A DNA stretch of 7,327 nt from Erysipelotrichaceae bacterium (GCA_021202205.1 JAJQDJ010000080.1:1-7327), one strand, 5' to 3'; positions 1 to 6,742 are shown, numbered from the stretch's first letter. A program made the numbers and translations. Notes: generated by a model from the letters alone, not told the origin.

Positions 1-389
1 GATATATGATAATTTTCATTGATTTCATCAATAAGTTCTTCATTAATGAAATCAATCATATTGCTAACAGATGTAGTCATATTATAAAAATATTGCATAT
101 CAATGTAGATAACATTAAAATGATTTAAATACATTTGATAGTTAGGACTCTGTGATATCTTTAAATCATCCAATAACAAATGAGAATCACAACCTTTAGA
201 ATAATAAGCAGAAAGCATTTTAGCATCAGTACTTTTACCAAAACGTCTAGGTCTTGCAAAACAAATGAAACGACTTCTTGTATTAATCAAAGCATTCAAT
301 CTATCAATAAGCATGGATTTATCAACATAGATTAAATCATTTCTAGCTATTTTAAATCCCATATTATTAGGATTAAAATAAGTTCCCAT
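1..389 (-). CDS. DUF1703-type AAA-ATPase-like protein, 5' part (runs off left edge)
   Basis: About 129 codons are present and the 3' end lies beyond base 1. The start ATG (387-389) follows a good ribosome binding site, AGGAAG, seven bases upstream. The protein begins MGTYFNPNNMGF and continues with a YVDKSMLIDRLN segment. A P-loop reading ARPRRFGKST lies near residues 47-56, then AKMLSAYYSKGCDS. This is the characteristic N-terminus of the AAA-ATPase-like/DUF1703 family, found in many copies in gut Firmicutes and Bacteroidetes. Complete members are about 500-580 residues with a C-terminal PD-(D/E)XK nuclease-like domain; that part is not visible here. The cellular role of the family is not established. 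A GKST ending replaces the GKSM/GKSL I remember as commoner, but still satisfies Walker A. The gene lies after the dacA terminator, so it is probably a separate transcription unit, although I could not identify its promoter. Confidence 0.85.
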   Translation of the reverse strand, partial: MGTYFNPNNMGFKIARNDLIYVDKSMLIDRLNALINTRSRFICFARPRRFGKSTDAKMLSAYYSKGCDSHLLLDDLKISQSPNYQMYLNHFNVIYIDMQYFYNMTTSVSNMIDFINEELIDEINENYHI

Positions 390-441
390 ACTACCACTTC
401 CTTTATGTCAATATATCACAAAAAAATGATATATCATAGCT
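390..441 (-). other. Short AT-rich intergenic region upstream of the ATPase gene
   Basis: This stretch separates the dacA terminator from the ATPase start. It holds the ATPase ribosome binding site and the 12-base palindrome ATGATATATCAT (426-437), which on the minus strand is followed by a run of seven T. TGATATAT recurs just downstream. The palindrome plus T-run might act as a second weak terminator for dacA readthrough, or as an operator. No convincing -35/-10 pair was found. Confidence 0.35.
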
Positions 442-463
442 AAAAAAGCCGTATTAACGGCTT
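442..463 (-). terminator. Intrinsic terminator of dacA overlapping its stop codon
   Basis: On the minus strand AAGCCGT (457-463) pairs with ACGGCTT (446-452) around a four-base TAAT loop, and a T-run follows immediately (with the two T of the stem, six T in a row). The TAA stop of dacA (454-456) is three of the four loop bases, and the upstream stem arm encodes the last Ser-Arg codons. The stem is short but its GC core and the T-run are typical of a rho-independent terminator. It separates dacA from the downstream ATPase gene. Confidence 0.8.
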
Positions 464-1674
464 CGATAAATCTTCCTTAAAGCTAAACATACCATAGCTA
501 CAATAACAATTGTTGGAATACCAAGTTCTAAAGCTAAAATAGTATAAGATATATCAATTGTTGTTTCTAATACAAAATCATAAGAATAGATAACTTCATC
601 ATTATAGCTGACTTCCATAGTCATCATAACTTCATTAGCTTCTATTGGAGCTATTAAGATAACAGATGGACTTTCTAATTGAATGTTTAAATCATCATAA
701 CTGATATCATTTTCTAATAATAATGAGATATCTTCAGTGTTTTCATAAACATAGTTGATCATATTCGCACCTAATATCATATAGTTACCTATTTCATCAT
801 CTTTCTTATACAATGTGATACTATGAAAATGATCGATCATATAATGATAAACAGTTAAGGCATCAGCGACATGTGTAAACAAATCTTCATCAGTTGTTGC
901 ATGGGCTGTGACCAATATGAGTTCATGACCATCAATTGTCATCAGAGTTGCTAGAGTATATTGAGCTTCAGTCGTATAGCCACTTTTAGCACCATCTAAT
1001 ATCGATGTATCCATCGTGCTAGATGATGCACGATATAAAGTAGAATACCATGTATGAGCACCTGTAGAGCTCGTATAAACACTTGTCGTAAAGACTTCTT
1101 TAAATGTATCATTATTTAAAGCATCGTCCAATATGACTGAAATATCTTTGACAGTGGTATAATGGTTATCATCATGAAGACCAGTAGGATTTTCAAAATG
1201 ACTGTTTTCTAAGTTTAAGCTAGAAGCTTTTTCATTCATAGCATCTACAAAAGATTCAACACTGCCATATGTTAATCTGGCTAATGCCTGACAGGCATCA
1301 GCACCAGAAGGGAGCAATACCCCATATAATAAATCTCTATAGCTAATCTCTTCATTAACCTCTAAATAAGCTGTAGAGGCACCTGCTTCGTATAAGCCAG
1401 CCAAATCTTCACTGACTATAGTAACCGTATCATCCAGATTGACATCAGCATTCTCAAGGGCTTCAATCGCGACAATGGTTGTTAGTATTTTGGTCATGCT
1501 GGCGGGATAAATTTGGTCTTCTGATTGATCATCACGATAAACAATACTCCTACTTCTATCAAATAAATAAGCATAATCTGAATATAAATCAACTGAAATA
1601 GAAGATGCTGATACTGATTTCATAGATAATAAGCTCATAACAGCAACCAATAATACGGTTAATATTTTTTTCAT
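454..1674 (-). CDS. dacA: Serine-type D-Ala-D-Ala carboxypeptidase (peptidase S11), membrane anchored
   Basis: This 406-residue protein is a low-molecular-mass penicillin-binding protein. It would remove the terminal D-Ala from peptidoglycan pentapeptides outside the cell, limiting cross-linking. Residues 1-23 form a signal peptide (MKKIL, hydrophobic core, SVSA end). The catalytic SxxK is S59-M-T-K62. The second motif is S123-G-A125, where classical members have SGN. The third is K230-S-G232 for the usual KTG. Residues about 280-375 look like the beta-rich PBP5 C-terminal domain, and about 376-400 form a hydrophobic helix followed by KIYRSR, which would anchor the protein with a short cytoplasmic tail. 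The start is supported by AAGGAGG seven bases upstream. ATGA overlap joins it to the transporter gene before it, implying cotranscription. The precise paralogue (dacA, dacF or similar) cannot be settled; the symbol is generic. Confidence 0.9.
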   Translation of the reverse strand: MKKILTVLLVAVMSLLSMKSVSASSISVDLYSDYAYLFDRSRSIVYRDDQSEDQIYPASMTKILTTIVAIEALENADVNLDDTVTIVSEDLAGLYEAGASTAYLEVNEEISYRDLLYGVLLPSGADACQALARLTYGSVESFVDAMNEKASSLNLENSHFENPTGLHDDNHYTTVKDISVILDDALNNDTFKEVFTTSVYTSSTGAHTWYSTLYRASSSTMDTSILDGAKSGYTTEAQYTLATLMTIDGHELILVTAHATTDEDLFTHVADALTVYHYMIDHFHSITLYKKDDEIGNYMILGANMINYVYENTEDISLLLENDISYDDLNIQLESPSVILIAPIEANEVMMTMEVSYNDEVIYSYDFVLETTIDISYTILALELGIPTIVIVAMVCLALRKIYRSR

Positions 1675-2535
1675 GAAGACCTCCTTAAAAATGATAATTG
1701 TGTTTGCGATATAATGATCGCAACAAATATGAATGTAAAGCCTATCAACATTTTCATGGTTAAAACTTCATGATAGAAAATGATTGAGAATATAACTCCA
1801 AAGACTGATTCTAAAGATAAAATCAATGAAGCATAACATTCATTGGTATATTTTTGTCCTAATGTTTGACATAACATGGTTATAGTTGTCGCAAAGAAAG
1901 CTAAGTAGAATATTTGTAGAAATATGGTAGGTTGGATGTCTTGTATAATCGATAAATCTTCAAATAAGAAAGCCAACACAAAAGCTAAAATGGTCGCTCC
2001 ATAGAATTGAAAAGTCGTAAATGCTTTACCATCAACATGATCACTCAAATGCTGAGTCATCAAGATATGCACTGCATATAAAAAGCCAGCAATCAGTGTT
2101 AAAAGATCGCCTATTTGCATAGACAGATTTTCGACAATAACAAGTCCTATCCCCAAAATACAAATAAAAGCCGCTACAAAGTGATATAAACTGGGTCTAT
2201 GTTTATATAAGCCACGATAAAAATGGCACGATGGCGCAATATACAGCTGTTAAAAAAGCATTTTTACCAGGTGTCGTATAAGATAAGCCCCAAGTTTGAA
2301 CATAATAAGCTATACATAAACAAAAGCCAGTTAGGATGCAGCCAACAATTCTATTTTTAGGAAAAGTTTTGATTTGTTTAAAAAATAGAATACTTAATAT
2401 GATTGATGCCAATAAAAAGCGAATCAATAGTAACGATGCTGGGGTGATAAAATCAACAGCATTTTTCATAACAATAAATGAACTTCCCCAAATGAGGGCT
2501 GCTGTTAATAAATATAATGGACCTTTAATCTTCAT
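1671..2535 (-). pseudogene. EamA/DMT-family transporter, broken by a frameshift near 2205
   Basis: Two adjacent frames together make one drug/metabolite-transporter-like membrane protein. The N-terminal part (2535-2203) begins MKIKGPLYLLTAALIWGSSF, a typical first EamA helix, and reaches PFLSWLI before TAA. The next frame resumes at once with YKHRPSLYHFVAAF and runs through several further hydrophobic segments to the stop at 1671. Restoring two bases in the TTATATAAAC tract (2206 region) gives ...SWLIYKHRPS..., a continuous protein of about 288 residues with ten likely membrane segments, the normal family length. Loss of one TA unit is therefore the simplest cause. The substrate is unknown. 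No Shine-Dalgarno sequence precedes the ATG at 2533-2535; a hairpin ends nine bases before it. The stop overlaps the dacA start (ATGA). The gene may be truly dead, a strain variant, or a sequencing error. Confidence 0.85.
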
Positions 2536-2544
2536 AATTGATAA

Positions 2545-2570
2545 AGAAATGGTACATAAGTACCATTTCT
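2545..2570 (-). terminator. Hairpin at the end of ileS, possible weak terminator or processing signal
   Basis: AGAAATGGTAC (2560-2570 on the minus strand) pairs perfectly with GTACCATTTCT (2545-2555), an 11-bp stem with a four-base loop. The upstream arm starts inside the ileS TAG stop codon. The bases after the stem, TTATCAATT, are T-rich but not a clean T-run, so termination would be partial at best. The transporter start codon follows nine bases after the stem. It might attenuate, protect the ileS 3' end, or affect initiation downstream. Confidence 0.6.
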
Positions 2571-5301
2571 ATCCATTGACAACATTGTGACAGCGACAGC
2601 AAAGTTCGCCATTCATTTCATCTTCTTCAAAATAATTCCAGCATCTTGGACATTGAATACCATGGAATTTTTCAGCTTTGATATAAGCACTATCATATTC
2701 ATCTAAACCAGTATTATCATCAACAAATTTAACTTTTGCGACAATAAACAATTGTTTTAATGCAACACCCAATTCAGCCATATCTTTGTATTCATCTTTG
2801 AGATTGATGATAACGAGTGCTTCCATATTAGATTTGATAACTTTTTCATTTCTTAGATTTTCTAATGCTTTCATGACATCTTTTCTAAGATTTAAGAAAC
2901 GATCATAGTATTCTTTAATAGCTTCGCTATTTTCAATTTCAAATGGAACAGGTTTGGCTTCTAAGAAGATAGATTCCTGTGGATGATCATCACATGTGAA
3001 ATTATCATGTAATTCTTCAGCTGTGAAGACTAAGATTGGTGATAACAATTTCATTAATGTTTTAGCATAATGATATAACACTGTTTGAGCTTGTCTTCTA
3101 CGCTTGCTGTCAGCTTTTTCAATATAAAGAATATCTTTCGTAAAGTCCATATAGAATGAACTAACAAGGTTTGTAAAGTTATTGAGGATAAGTTGATTAG
3201 CTGAAGCAAAATCATATTGATCAAAAGCTTCATAATAACCATCCATAAGGTTATTTAATTCAACCAACATATACTTATCGACACCTTCAAGATCTTCAAT
3301 AGCGACGACATCTTTTTCATTGAAATCATTTAAGTTACCCAGCATAAAACGCATAGTATTTCTGACTTTACGATAGTTTTCAGCTACTTGTTTCATAATA
3401 TCATTAGAAATACGAACATCTGATTGATAAGCGACTGAAGTTGCCCATAATCTTAAAATATCCGCACCATATTGATTCACCATCTTAATAGGATCAACCG
3501 TGTTACCTAAAGATTTAGACATCTTATTGCCTTTACCATCCAAAACAAAGCCATGAGATAAAACAGTCTTATATGGTGCACATCCATGTGTTGCTGTACC
3601 AACAATCAATGAAGAGTTAAACCAGCCACGATATTGGTCACTACCTTCAAAATAAAGATCAACTGGATATCTAAATCCTCTTTCTTTCATACAACCTGTA
3701 TGAGAAGACCCAGAATCAAACCAAACATCCATAATATCTTTTTCTTTCTTAAAGATACCATTTGGTGAATGTTCATTTGTATAACCTTCTGGCAATAAGA
3801 ACTTTTCATCTTTTTCAAACCAGATATTAGAACCATATTGTCTAAATAAATCTGAAATATGCTTGAAGACTTCTTCTTCCATAATAGGTGTTCCATCTTC
3901 ACAATAAATAATAGGAATTGGTACACCCCAAGTTCTTTGACGAGAAATACACCAGTCACCACGATCTTTAATCATATTATAGATTCTAATATGACCCCAT
4001 TCATTCAACCACTGCGTATGATCGATTTCATCTAATAATTTATCTCTAATCTTATCAATAGAGCAGAACCATTGATCAGTTGCTCTAAAGATAATAGGCT
4101 TCTTTGTACGCCAATCATGTGGATATTCATGCTTGATGAATTCAAGCTTTAATAAAGCGCCAATTTCATCCAACTTCAAAGTCACAGTCTTATTGGCATC
4201 ATCAACATATTGACCAGCTAACCATTCACCACAATCTTCCATCATGCAGCCATGATCATCAACATTGCAATAAACATCCAAGCCATATTTTTGACCAACA
4301 ATAAAGTCATCCATACCAAAACCAGGAGCTGTATGAACGCAGCCTGTACCAGCATCAGTTGTAACATGGTCACCTAAGATAACCAATGATTCTCTATCAT
4401 ACAATGGATGCTGACAAGTAATATATTCTAATTCTTTACCTTTGAATCTTTGTAAGACTTCTTTTTCTTGTAATCCTAATTTATCCCATAAGCTATCAAC
4501 CAATTCATCTAAGACAATCAATTTTCCTTTTTCGCTTTGTACCAAAGCGTAAGTAAAATTCTCATTCAAGCAAATAGCCAAGTTACCAGGAATAGTCCAA
4601 GGAGTTGTTGTCCAAATAACGAAATAAGTATCATTATCTAAAATACCTTTACCATCTTTAACCTGGAATTTAACATAAATAGTTGGTGATTTGACTTCAT
4701 GATATTCAACTTCTGCTTCAGCTAAAGCTGATTCACTAGAAGGTGACCAATAGACAGGTTTTAAACCTTTATAGATCAATCCATCTAATGCCATTTTCGC
4801 AAAGACATCGATTTGATTGGCTTCAAATTCTTTATCCAATGTTAGATAAGGATGATCATAATCAGCAAATGTTCCAACTCTGATACATTGTTCTTTTTGT
4901 TTTTCGACTTGTTCTAAAGCATATTGATAGCATTTATTTCTAAATTCAGCCGTGCTCATTTCTTTACGATTGACCCCTAATTTTTGAATGGCATTTTCAA
5001 TTGGTAAGCCGTGCGTATCCCAGCCTGGGATATAAGGTGTATAGTAACCCTGCATATTTTTATATCGACAGATGACATCTTTAATAATCTTATTAAGCAT
5101 GTGGCCTACATGCATATTACCATTAGCATATGGAGGTCCATCATGGAATACAAAGTCATCGTGTCCTTCGTTTTGTTGGATGACTTTTTCATACATGTGA
5201 TTTTGTTGCCATCTTTCAACATATTTTGGTTCTTTAGTAGGTAACTTCCCACGCATTTCAAATGTTGTTTGAGGCATTAATAATGTGTCTTTATAGTTCA
5301 T
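2569..5301 (-). CDS. ileS: Isoleucyl-tRNA synthetase
   Basis: This cytoplasmic class Ia synthetase of 910 residues attaches isoleucine to tRNA-Ile using ATP and is full length for the bacterial family. The HIGH motif reads HVGH at residues 64-67, just after the FHDGPPYANG stretch typical of IleRS. WTTTPWTIPGN at about 230-240 marks the CP1 editing domain that hydrolyses Val-tRNA-Ile. DVWFDSGSSH lies near 525-534, the KMSKS loop is at 593-597, and the anticodon-binding helical domain follows. The C-terminus carries a zinc ribbon with C884xxC887W and C901xxC904, as in the bacterial (ileS1-like) form; a mupirocin-resistance ileS2 type seems unlikely. The ATG at 5299-5301 is supported by AAGGAAGG a few bases upstream and by the family N-terminus. 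Expression is controlled by its own promoter and a tRNA-Ile T-box leader. The TAG stop lies at the base of a hairpin. Confidence 0.98.
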   Translation of the reverse strand: MNYKDTLLMPQTTFEMRGKLPTKEPKYVERWQQNHMYEKVIQQNEGHDDFVFHDGPPYANGNMHVGHMLNKIIKDVICRYKNMQGYYTPYIPGWDTHGLPIENAIQKLGVNRKEMSTAEFRNKCYQYALEQVEKQKEQCIRVGTFADYDHPYLTLDKEFEANQIDVFAKMALDGLIYKGLKPVYWSPSSESALAEAEVEYHEVKSPTIYVKFQVKDGKGILDNDTYFVIWTTTPWTIPGNLAICLNENFTYALVQSEKGKLIVLDELVDSLWDKLGLQEKEVLQRFKGKELEYITCQHPLYDRESLVILGDHVTTDAGTGCVHTAPGFGMDDFIVGQKYGLDVYCNVDDHGCMMEDCGEWLAGQYVDDANKTVTLKLDEIGALLKLEFIKHEYPHDWRTKKPIIFRATDQWFCSIDKIRDKLLDEIDHTQWLNEWGHIRIYNMIKDRGDWCISRQRTWGVPIPIIYCEDGTPIMEEEVFKHISDLFRQYGSNIWFEKDEKFLLPEGYTNEHSPNGIFKKEKDIMDVWFDSGSSHTGCMKERGFRYPVDLYFEGSDQYRGWFNSSLIVGTATHGCAPYKTVLSHGFVLDGKGNKMSKSLGNTVDPIKMVNQYGADILRLWATSVAYQSDVRISNDIMKQVAENYRKVRNTMRFMLGNLNDFNEKDVVAIEDLEGVDKYMLVELNNLMDGYYEAFDQYDFASANQLILNNFTNLVSSFYMDFTKDILYIEKADSKRRRQAQTVLYHYAKTLMKLLSPILVFTAEELHDNFTCDDHPQESIFLEAKPVPFEIENSEAIKEYYDRFLNLRKDVMKALENLRNEKVIKSNMEALVIINLKDEYKDMAELGVALKQLFIVAKVKFVDDNTGLDEYDSAYIKAEKFHGIQCPRCWNYFEEDEMNGELCCRCHNVVNG

Positions 5302-5321
5302 TTATATCCTTCCTTTCAAAT

Positions 5322-5346
5322 AAAAAAGCGTCCTTTTAAAGGACGC
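5322..5346 (-). terminator. T-box regulated intrinsic terminator before ileS
   Basis: On the minus strand GCGTCCTT and AAGGACGC (within 5328-5346) form a GC-rich stem with a three-base loop, followed by six T (5322-5327). The upstream arm contains the CCTTT needed by the antiterminator, so the two structures exclude each other. The ileS ribosome binding site begins seven bases after the T-run. Confidence 0.93.
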
Positions 5347-5513
5347 GAACGTTCTACCACCTTTATGTGTGTATTGGCATCTTAACGCGATGCACGGCTC
5401 TCCCTACTATTTTCAGGATGCTACTTGGGAGTGATTCTCCATAGATTCCTATCGCTTGTTTTCACCAGCCACAAGCTCTCTGACATATTTCTCTATGAAC
5501 TTTCTCCTTCATC
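5322..5513 (-). ncRNA. T-box riboswitch leader of ileS, isoleucine (ATC) specifier
   Basis: All main T-box elements can be traced on the minus strand. Stem I base: GATG (5510-5513) with CATC (5417-5420), then GGAG (5504-5507) with CTCC (5428-5431). The specifier loop carries ATC (5433-5435) in GAATCACTCC; ATC is an isoleucine codon and matches the regulated gene. Above it CATAGA (5492-5497) pairs with TCTATG (5440-5445). AGAGAG (5476-5481) and CTTGT/ACAAG around GGCTGGTGAAA form the conserved upper part. A small hairpin GCATC/GATGC (5377-5393) fits Stem III. The T-box core AAAGGTGGTAGAACG (5350-5364) contains the TGGT bulge that would pair with the ACCA end of uncharged tRNA. AAAGG and ACG can pair with CCTTT and CGT to form the antiterminator, excluding the terminator. 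Uncharged tRNA-Ile should therefore switch ileS on. Confidence 0.95.
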
Positions 5514-5624
5514 GTATTTGTTTTCTTGTTCCTCTTTAATTAAACTGAAAATTTCAGATTTGTCAATAGTTTCTATCATATCTTCGCTTAATTTTACGAT
5601 ATTTGCTCTAAAATCCAAAGCTTC
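5493..5624 (-). pseudogene. Relict C-terminal segment of divIVA beyond the amber codon
   Basis: Directly after the TAG at 5625-5627 the same frame stays open for 43 codons to a second TAG (5493-5495). The sequence begins EALDFRANIVKLSED and goes on with ETIDKSEIFSLIKEEQEN, an acidic, helix-forming stretch of the kind expected at a DivIVA C-terminus. An intact gene would be about 150 residues. One base change from CAG, AAG or GAG would explain the stop. The segment overlaps the ileS promoter and the first part of T-box Stem I. It has no good start of its own, so it is probably untranslated unless the amber codon is read through. Confidence 0.65.
5539..5566 (-). promoter_or_regulatory. Predicted sigma-A promoter of the ileS T-box transcript
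   Basis: The minus strand has a perfect -35 TTGACA (5561-5566), a 16-base spacer, and -10 TTTAAT (5539-5544), five of six matches to TATAAT. Transcription would begin near 5532, about 20 bases before the base of T-box Stem I, which is the expected arrangement. The promoter lies inside the DivIVA-like reading frame downstream of the amber codon; TTGACA forms parts of the Ile-Asp-Lys codons. Assignment is from sequence and position only. Confidence 0.7.
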
Positions 5625-5945
5625 CTATTTAATATCATCCACATCTTTGGATAAACCTCTCACATATTCCATCGATTCCTTAGGAATCATATTGGCATTA
5701 CGTTTGGCTTTTTCAATGAGATCACTGGCTTCTTTTAAAGCTAATCTCGCAATTTCTTCATTGGTCTTTTCTTGAATTGTAATTTGTTTTGTCAATTCAT
5801 TATTGGCTTGCTGAAGTGATTGGATTTCATTTTGTAATTGATTGATCTGTTGTTGTTGATTTGTTATTGTCTTATTGAGATCATCAATTTTTTGACTCAC
5901 TTCCTGCTTATTATAACCTCTCCATTGTTTCTTAAACTCTGCCAC
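5625..5945 (-). CDS. divIVA: DivIVA-family cell-division/polarity protein, truncated by an in-frame amber codon
   Basis: The 106-residue product begins MAEFKKQWRGYNKQEVSQKIDDL, matching the DivIVA N-terminal membrane-binding module (F-x(5)-GY-x(3)-EV), followed by Gln-rich coiled coil from about residue 22 to 65 and a second helix, ARLALKEASDLIEKAKRNA. DivIVA proteins bind negatively curved membrane at septa and poles and recruit division or wall-synthesis partners. The start is GTG at 5943-5945, preceded by AGAGGTGAG; an ATG four bases upstream is out of frame. ylmH ends 12 bases before, so the two are probably cotranscribed. The stop at 5625 is followed by a further 43 open codons in the same frame with DivIVA-like sequence, so this looks like a nonsense-truncated gene. 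The short form keeps the N-terminal module and most coiled coil and might keep partial function. Confidence 0.85.
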   Translation of the reverse strand: MAEFKKQWRGYNKQEVSQKIDDLNKTITNQQQQINQLQNEIQSLQQANNELTKQITIQEKTNEEIARLALKEASDLIEKAKRNANMIPKESMEYVRGLSKDVDDIK

Positions 5946-5957
5946 TCATCTCACCTC

Positions 5958-6707
5958 TCATTTATAAAAATAACCAGTAATAACATGATTATTCGATCTT
6001 GTTTCCTTTTGTTCATCAACCAGTTTTACTCTGCCATGATGCCTTAAAGAAATGACATTACCATTATGACACAAAAAGCTAACTTCTTCAACAATTTTAT
6101 AATCGACTTTTACATTTCCACTATGAATAGCTTCCACTGCCTTCGTTCGTGATATTCTAAACATTGTAGCAATAATCTTATCTAAACGAAAACTCGAAAC
6201 AATAAATGTTTGAATATGATAATCATGTGTGATTTCAATAGGTTTATCACATAGTGATAAATGGACCTTGCTTCTTTTTATCTGTGACATATTATCCCTT
6301 AAATAAGGAAAAGTGCTACTTGTACAAGCAAAATAAATCTTATCATCGATATAAATATCCCCAATAAATTCTCTTTTAATACCTTGATGCATCAAAGCTC
6401 CTAAGACATCTTGATGTCTTAATTTACCATATTGCTCATGATAGTCTATCATAGTCAAGGTAACATCAAAATCACCATCTTCAATATCATAAAAATCTGG
6501 ACAAATAATCATCCGATTATTTTCACTATTGATAAAACCACCATAACTATAAACCTTTAATTCATGACCAATAACACTTCTTACAATATCTTGTTCATGA
6601 GGATTATAGAAAGGTGTTAATATCATACGTTGTTGAAAAAGTGCTTGCTGTTTATAATCTAATATCTTTTTAACAAAGACTTCTTCACCTTTATAATGTT
6701 CTAACAT
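5958..6707 (-). CDS. ylmH: YlmH-family S4-domain RNA-binding protein
   Basis: This 249-residue protein has the YlmH layout. An N-terminal RRM-like region contains TPFYNPHEQDIVRSVIG (31-47) and VYSYGGF (52-58). LGALMHQGIKREFIGDIYI (102-120) is a family hallmark. An S4 RNA-binding domain lies at about 172-230 (SSFRLDKIIATMFRISR...HSGNVKVD). In Bacillus subtilis YlmH has been linked to ribosome-associated quality control on 50S subunits, and its gene lies in the division cluster, as here between sepF and divIVA. The start ATG (6705-6707) is chosen because the N-terminus then aligns in length with YlmH relatives. It has no Shine-Dalgarno sequence: only CTTTTTGAT separates it from a hairpin. The next in-frame ATG would delete 27 residues. 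I see no separate promoter, so expression probably depends on readthrough from sepF. Confidence 0.93.
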   Translation of the reverse strand: MLEHYKGEEVFVKKILDYKQQALFQQRMILTPFYNPHEQDIVRSVIGHELKVYSYGGFINSENNRMIICPDFYDIEDGDFDVTLTMIDYHEQYGKLRHQDVLGALMHQGIKREFIGDIYIDDKIYFACTSSTFPYLRDNMSQIKRSKVHLSLCDKPIEITHDYHIQTFIVSSFRLDKIIATMFRISRTKAVEAIHSGNVKVDYKIVEEVSFLCHNGNVISLRHHGRVKLVDEQKETRSNNHVITGYFYK

Positions 6708-6710
6708 ATC

Positions 6711-6742
6711 AAAAAGAAAGTATTAGCTTTCACTAATACTTT
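6711..6742 (-). terminator. Hairpin with T-run between sepF and ylmH
   Basis: On the minus strand AAAGTATTAG (6733-6742) pairs with CTAATACTTT (6717-6726) around a six-base loop, a 10-bp stem followed by CTTTTT (6711-6716). It begins one base after the sepF stop codon. The stem is AT-rich, so termination would be leaky, letting some transcripts continue into ylmH and divIVA. The ylmH start codon follows nine bases after the stem. Confidence 0.7.

Noticed and set aside
406..438. TTGACA at 406-411 and TATGAT at 433-438 as promoter elements for the ATPase gene
   Set aside because: They are in the wrong order and spacing for one promoter; TTGACA is only 17 bases before the start codon, and no partner hexamer fits either.
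1671..2156. Second half of the transporter as an independent small membrane protein
   Set aside because: Its apparent TTG start lies inside a membrane segment, homology-like sequence continues upstream in the same frame, and there is no ribosome binding site.
5011..5244. Plus-strand open frame antisense to ileS
   Set aside because: It overlaps the conserved ileS catalytic region entirely and has no independent support.
5625..5627. Genome-wide reassignment of UAG to an amino acid
   Set aside because: ileS ends with TAG directly after its normal zinc-ribbon C-terminus, and the divIVA frame itself ends with TAG, so UAG acts as stop here.
5425..5775. Plus-strand open frame of 116 codons
   Set aside because: It lies opposite divIVA and the T-box, has no ribosome binding site or recognisable domain, and is hydrophobic only because it is antisense to polar coiled-coil codons.
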